Of a DNA stretch of 8,242 bases, positions 6,000-8,242 are shown piece after piece. The DNA comes from Phycisphaerae bacterium SM23_33. GTDB lineage: Bacteria; Planctomycetota; Phycisphaerae; SM23-33. The notes beneath the pieces are model-generated. The model had not been told where the DNA came from and did not search any database. It was given only the letters and a program-made list of their open reading frames with translations. Both the position numbers and the translations under genes were made by a program. Each line of letters starts with the position of its first letter. The first letter of the stretch is position 1. The DNA lies in assembly GCA_001303665.1 (NCBI GenBank), contig LJUF01000135.1:1-8242 (forward strand). Reading direction: 5' to 3'.

Positions 6000-6342
6000 G
6001 GACAGGAAGGGCGTCAGCCGCGCTGGGTGCGGCGTCCCGGTGCCGGCCTGCGGGCCTCTCAAGAGGCGGCTCGACACTCGCCACGGAGTTGGACGTTCCG
6101 TACGGATTGCCGGCGCAGGAGCCGTTGTCGGGGTCCGTGATCCATTGGCCGTCAACGACGAACTTGTATTCGTACACTCCGGGCGGCAGGGGCAGCGTGA
6201 GAACGAACGCCCCGCTGCTCTGCCGGCGCATGCGTCTTGGCTGCCAGTTCGTGAAGTCCCCCGCCAGCCAAACCTCCTTGGCGGTTTCCCTCGGTTCAAT
6301 GGAAAACCTTGTGGTTCCTCTCTTGCTTCCTGTTGAGACCAT
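5995..6342 (-). CDS. Single-domain CBM48/AMPK-type glycogen-binding protein
   Basis: A 115-residue protein made almost entirely of one CBM48/AMPK-beta-type carbohydrate-binding module, which binds glycogen or other alpha-glucans; no catalytic domain or signal peptide is present. The core is VWLAGDFTNWQP (24-35), LPPGVYEYKFVVDGQWITDP (52-71) and YGTSNSVASV (81-90). Compared with the AMPK beta domain, the glycan contacts appear kept: W33, K60, W67, the ring/aliphatic residue Y81, T83 and N85. The last 25 residues are Pro/Ala/Arg-rich without recognisable structure. AAAGGGG (complement of 6348-6354) lies five bases before the ATG and fixes the start. A longer open frame in another register (5919-6440) has no family features. 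It may recruit an unseen enzyme or chaperone to glycogen. Confidence 0.85.
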   Translation of the reverse strand: MVSTGSKRGTTRFSIEPRETAKEVWLAGDFTNWQPRRMRRQSSGAFVLTLPLPPGVYEYKFVVDGQWITDPDNGSCAGNPYGTSNSVASVEPPLERPAGRHRDAAPSAADALPVH

Positions 6343-6439
6343 GGCTGCCCCTTTCTCCCCGAAGCCGCTCGGGCCCGCGGCCCTCCGCCACCGAACGCCT
6401 GCGTGGCCGGCCTCGGCAAACGAGAGCCCCAGTCATTCA

Positions 6440-6514
6440 AGCGTTACGCTGAGCAATTCATGCACCTCCCAAGGTGGTATCGGATTTTTCCCAGGCCGGC
6501 TTTTGCACCTCCCA
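6440..6514 (-). promoter_or_regulatory. Palindrome and paired 11-mers upstream of the CBM48 gene
   Basis: AGCGTTACGCT (6440-6450) is an inverted repeat about a central base. TGCACCTCCCA occurs at 6461-6471 and 6504-6514, 43 bases (about four helical turns) apart, and the first copy also folds as CACCT/AGGTG. They lie about 98-172 bases upstream of the CBM48 start. They may be operator sites, but I found no convincing -35/-10 pair in this spacer. Confidence 0.3.
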
Positions 6515-6590
6515 TGGGCAACAGCGCCCCTATTCCGCGCAGGCGTTGGCGTCTGAGGCAGGCGAGCTTGCCCCATTTGAATCCAATTCC

Positions 6591-6726
6591 GGCCAGGCCT
6601 GCCTGCCCCCCTGGCCGACGGGCAGCCCCCCAGGCCCGCCCGGAGCCGGCAGCCAGCAACTCCGGGCGCCCCCCGCCGGCGCCAACAGAGAACCTCGGCG
6701 GCAGAACTCAGCGCCGCCGGCGGCGC
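6591..6726. other. GC-rich spacer with hairpins, 3' of the PEP-CTERM gene
   Basis: The 399-base gap 6343-6741 holds no credible gene. This part contains GGCCAGG (6591-6597) pairing with CCTGGCC (6611-6617), and a perfect 16-base palindrome GCGCCGCCGGCGGCGC (6711-6726) starting 16 bases after the PEP-CTERM stop. Either could slow or end minus-strand transcription, but neither has a U-run. GGAGCCGGCAGCC (6643-6655) matches the left end of the dispersed repeat at 7600-7612, so a decayed third copy may lie here. Confidence 0.45.
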
Positions 6727-6741
6727 AGCACCAGCACCTGC

Positions 6742-7395
6742 CTACCTCCTCCTTCGGAGAAGGGGCAGGCAGGCGCCCAAGGCCAGCAGGGCCAGCGTAG
6801 CGGGTTCGGGAACTGGGATCACGCCGCTGACGTCCGTCCAGAACGGTACCGGGTTGCCCGTACCCAGGCGGCCGGCGAAAGCGAGCGAACCATCGCAGAC
6901 AATGTAGGCGTGGCCAACAGTGACGTGCATCACGCCGGCCTCCGTACCTGACTCGCGCTCATAGTAGTTCGGCCCTTGGGTGCATGACATGAGGGCGTGT
7001 CCGAACTCGTCCATGATCCAGGTGTCCAGGTCCTTGTGGTAATTGGAGCCGGGCAGCAGGCCGTGGTACATGTCGGCGTCAGCTTCCTCATCGACGCGGG
7101 TATTTCCGTAGGCGAGGACCTGGTTGATCATGGTGCCGGGTATGGCTCCCGGCGGGCTGCCCGCCGCGTCGAGTTCCGCCTGGCTGGCACCCCACCATTC
7201 CATCTCGACGAACCAGGCGGAGGGCGTGGCCCCTATGTTTTCACACCAGAAGGTGTAACCATAAAGGCCGCCGCCGGCAGGGGTAACGCTGTGCTCATAA
7301 GTGGGCTCGCCCCATGCCGCGGGACACAGGAACCCCACAATCGCCACAGCCGCAGCCATCCAAAGAACCGACCTTCCAAGTTTCTGCCTCTTCAT
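6742..7395 (-). CDS. PEP-CTERM sorted exported protein
   Basis: A 217-residue secreted protein. An N-terminal signal peptide (KRQK, then hydrophobic residues 9-28, probable cleavage after AWG at 27-29) sends it through Sec. The C-terminus is a PEP-CTERM tag: VPEPAT (195-200), hydrophobic LALLALGACLPLL (201-213) and RRRR (214-217), the signal processed by exosortase in bacteria with extracellular polysaccharide. The mature part is rich in aromatic and acidic residues (WFVEMEWWGA at 61-70) and has four Cys (51, 138, 167, 209); I recognise no domain. The start is set by AGAGGAG (complement of 7403-7409) seven bases upstream. An in-frame ATG at 7548 would lie upstream of the predicted transcript start. 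No exosortase gene is in the window; one elsewhere usually serves many such proteins. Confidence 0.85.
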   Translation of the reverse strand: MKRQKLGRSVLWMAAAVAIVGFLCPAAWGEPTYEHSVTPAGGGLYGYTFWCENIGATPSAWFVEMEWWGASQAELDAAGSPPGAIPGTMINQVLAYGNTRVDEEADADMYHGLLPGSNYHKDLDTWIMDEFGHALMSCTQGPNYYERESGTEAGVMHVTVGHAYIVCDGSLAFAGRLGTGNPVPFWTDVSGVIPVPEPATLALLALGACLPLLRRRR

Positions 7396-7441
7396 TTTCC
7401 CGCTCCTCTGCTTTGGGCCCTCCGGACCCTGTTGCAGTTCT

Positions 7442-7542
7442 GACCGGAACGGCCCCGGTCGAGTGCGCGCGCACCAAAAGCGCTGAGCGATTGAGCTTAA
7501 TGAACCTCCGCAAAGGCATGGCCCCTCACTGAGGCCCCTCAC
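7442..7542 (-). promoter_or_regulatory. Structured leader of the PEP-CTERM gene
   Basis: The leader from about 7544 to 7396 is about 150 bases. On the minus strand it begins with GTGAGGGGCC twice (complement of 7533-7542 and 7520-7529, period 13), right at the start of the transcript. It then holds the perfect palindrome GTGCGCGCGCAC (7463-7474) and a hairpin GACCGG/CCGGTC (7442-7447 with 7455-7460). No terminator-like U-run is present, so control by translation or by a protein bound at the tandem repeat is more likely than attenuation. The function is unknown. Confidence 0.4.
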
Positions 7543-7550
7543 AGGCACTT

Positions 7551-7578
7551 ATCATATCAGGGCTTGCCAATCCGTCAA
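7551..7578 (-). promoter_or_regulatory. Sigma-70-type promoter for the PEP-CTERM gene
   Basis: Read on the minus strand, TTGACG (complement of 7573-7578) and TATGAT (complement of 7551-7556, 5/6) are separated by 16 bases. Transcription would start near 7544, about 150 bases ahead of the ATG at 7395. It lies between dispersed repeat copy B and the PEP-CTERM gene, so the gene does not depend on the J-domain gene upstream. Confidence 0.6.
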
Positions 7579-7599
7579 GACAATTCCCGGCCGAGCGCT

Positions 7600-7746
7600 G
7601 GAGCCGGCAGCCGATAGCCGGGAGGCCGGGAGCAGGACTGCTCGATCCGTACCGGCCGGCAGTTACCGGGGCTTGCGCCGGGGGCTCAGGAACGAGACAT
7701 CGGAGAGCCTCCCCGGAATTCCGGCGCCTCGGGGGCGGCGGTCAGT
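7600..7746. repeat. Dispersed repeat, copy B, ending at a stop codon
   Basis: This copy shares GCAGGACTGCTCGAT (7632-7646), GGCCGGCAGTT (7654-7664), CCCGGAATTCC (7712-7722) and GTCAGT (7741-7746) with copy A at 5846-5999. GAGCAGGACTGCTC (7630-7643, allowing two central bases) is a near-palindrome, and GGAATTCC is a palindrome. The right end overlaps the stop codon of the J-domain gene. Placement just after a minus-strand gene, as in copy A, suggests a 3'-untranslated element or a repeat that inserts there. Confidence 0.65.
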
Positions 7747-8242
7747 ACTCACCCCGGCTTCTCCACTTGCGCAGCAGGACTACCAGCAGACAGCCCGATC
7801 CAACGCCCACGCCCAACCACAGCACGCAAGCGCCGCCCAGAGCGCCCCACTCCGCATCGTCCGTACGGTAGTCCGTCCATTGATCCCCCTGGTCGCCTTC
7901 GCTGACGACCCAAAACACCACCGCCGCGCCCAACGCGCCGAAGGCCAAGGTCGCCGCCAGCAGAGCAACTATCAAATCCTTTCCAGCTCTCCGGCCCGAC
8001 CGACGAAGGCGGGAACGGCGTCTGCCGGAGGGCTTCTGCCAGGCCCCGGCCCCGGCCCCGGCCGACAGCCACCGGAGGTCGCGGCGGGCCAGATCCTCGG
8101 GGGACCGGCCCCTCTGTCGCAGCCGGGCGGCCCTGGCCGCCAGGAGCGCCGAGCGGATGATCACCTTGTACGCCTCCGTCATCTCGCGGAATATCCGAGC
8201 CCCCTCGGCCGGGTCGCCTTTGTAGGTGTCCGGGTGATACCT
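7742..8242 (-). CDS. Membrane-anchored J-domain (DnaJ-like) protein, 5' end missing
   Basis: The visible 166 residues enter from the right edge with RYHPDTYKGDPAEGARIFREM followed by TEAYKVI. HPD is the motif by which J-domains stimulate the Hsp70 (DnaK) ATPase, and FREMTEAYKVI is the following helix, so about the first 25-35 residues are missing. A basic linker (about 30-87, many Arg) leads to two hydrophobic segments (about 90-112 and 133-157) joined by an acidic loop, and a short RKWRSRGEY end. There is no Gly/Phe region or zinc finger, so this is a type III J-protein that would tether DnaK to the inner membrane. The J-domain would face the cytoplasm; two helices put both termini on that side. 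The ATG at 8182 is internal to the domain and is not the start. Confidence 0.8.
   Translation of the reverse strand, partial: RYHPDTYKGDPAEGARIFREMTEAYKVIIRSALLAARAARLRQRGRSPEDLARRDLRWLSAGAGAGAWQKPSGRRRSRLRRSGRRAGKDLIVALLAATLAFGALGAAVVFWVVSEGDQGDQWTDYRTDDAEWGALGGACVLWLGVGVGSGCLLVVLLRKWRSRGEY

Noticed and set aside
5919..6440. 173-residue minus-strand frame overlapping the CBM48 gene
   Set aside because: The CBM48 motif lies in a different register with a good ribosome site; this frame is Arg/Pro/Ser-rich and motif-free.
6444..6659. 71-residue minus-strand frame and a five-codon mini-ORF in the spacer upstream of the CBM48 gene
   Set aside because: No motif, unusual composition, and it overlaps the hairpins and repeats of the spacer.
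7295..7519. 74-residue minus-strand frame in the PEP-CTERM leader, preceded by GAGGGG
   Set aside because: It overlaps the PEP-CTERM start out of frame and has no recognisable sequence; a short translated leader cannot be excluded, but it is not supported.
1..8242. tRNA, rRNA, CRISPR array, complete insertion sequence
   Set aside because: No tRNA-like arm sets, no rRNA stretches, no spaced identical repeats of CRISPR size and no transposase were seen on either strand by eye.

Overview
The window is GC-rich DNA, apart from a visibly less GC-rich stretch over roughly the first 400 bases. The mix of a PEP-CTERM surface protein, a pectin-type (PL22) lyase, a stand-alone glycogen-binding module and a membrane-tethered J-domain protein suggests a heterotrophic planctomycete (Planctomycetota, Phycisphaerae-like). 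This is an inference from gene content; there is no rRNA or marker gene here.

Layout. The plus strand carries the 3' end of an unrecognised gene (3-149), a near-consensus promoter with a structured leader, and a gene for a protein made of four exactly spaced helix-turn-helix repeats (411-1550). A repeat-rich spacer follows (1461-1738), then a second good promoter, a foldable leader and an intrinsic terminator (1773-1943), all directly ahead of a MATE transporter gene (1961-3481). Next come a PL22-type oligogalacturonate lyase-like beta-propeller (3669-4883) and a class I glutamine amidotransferase (5150-5818). The minus strand, read from the right edge, carries a partial J-domain protein with two C-terminal membrane helices (8242-7742), a PEP-CTERM protein with its own promoter and long leader (7395-6742), and a single-domain CBM48/AMPK-type glycan-binding protein (6342-5995). 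The strands converge near 5820-5995.

How it fits together. No single operon is evident: spacings of 180-400 bases and several promoter-like sequences suggest mostly separate units. MATE transporter, lyase and amidotransferase could contribute to uptake, breakdown or export of plant-derived compounds, but the sequence does not prove a shared pathway. Two related repeat copies (about 5846-5999 and 7600-7746) run into the stop codons of the CBM48 and J-domain genes, so they behave as 3'-end elements.

The most unusual items are the four-HTH array protein, whose promoter carries three CGTA-type direct repeats at an exact 11-base period, and the promoter/foldable RNA/terminator leader 17 bases ahead of the MATE start codon, which looks like an attenuator or an undescribed riboswitch-type element.
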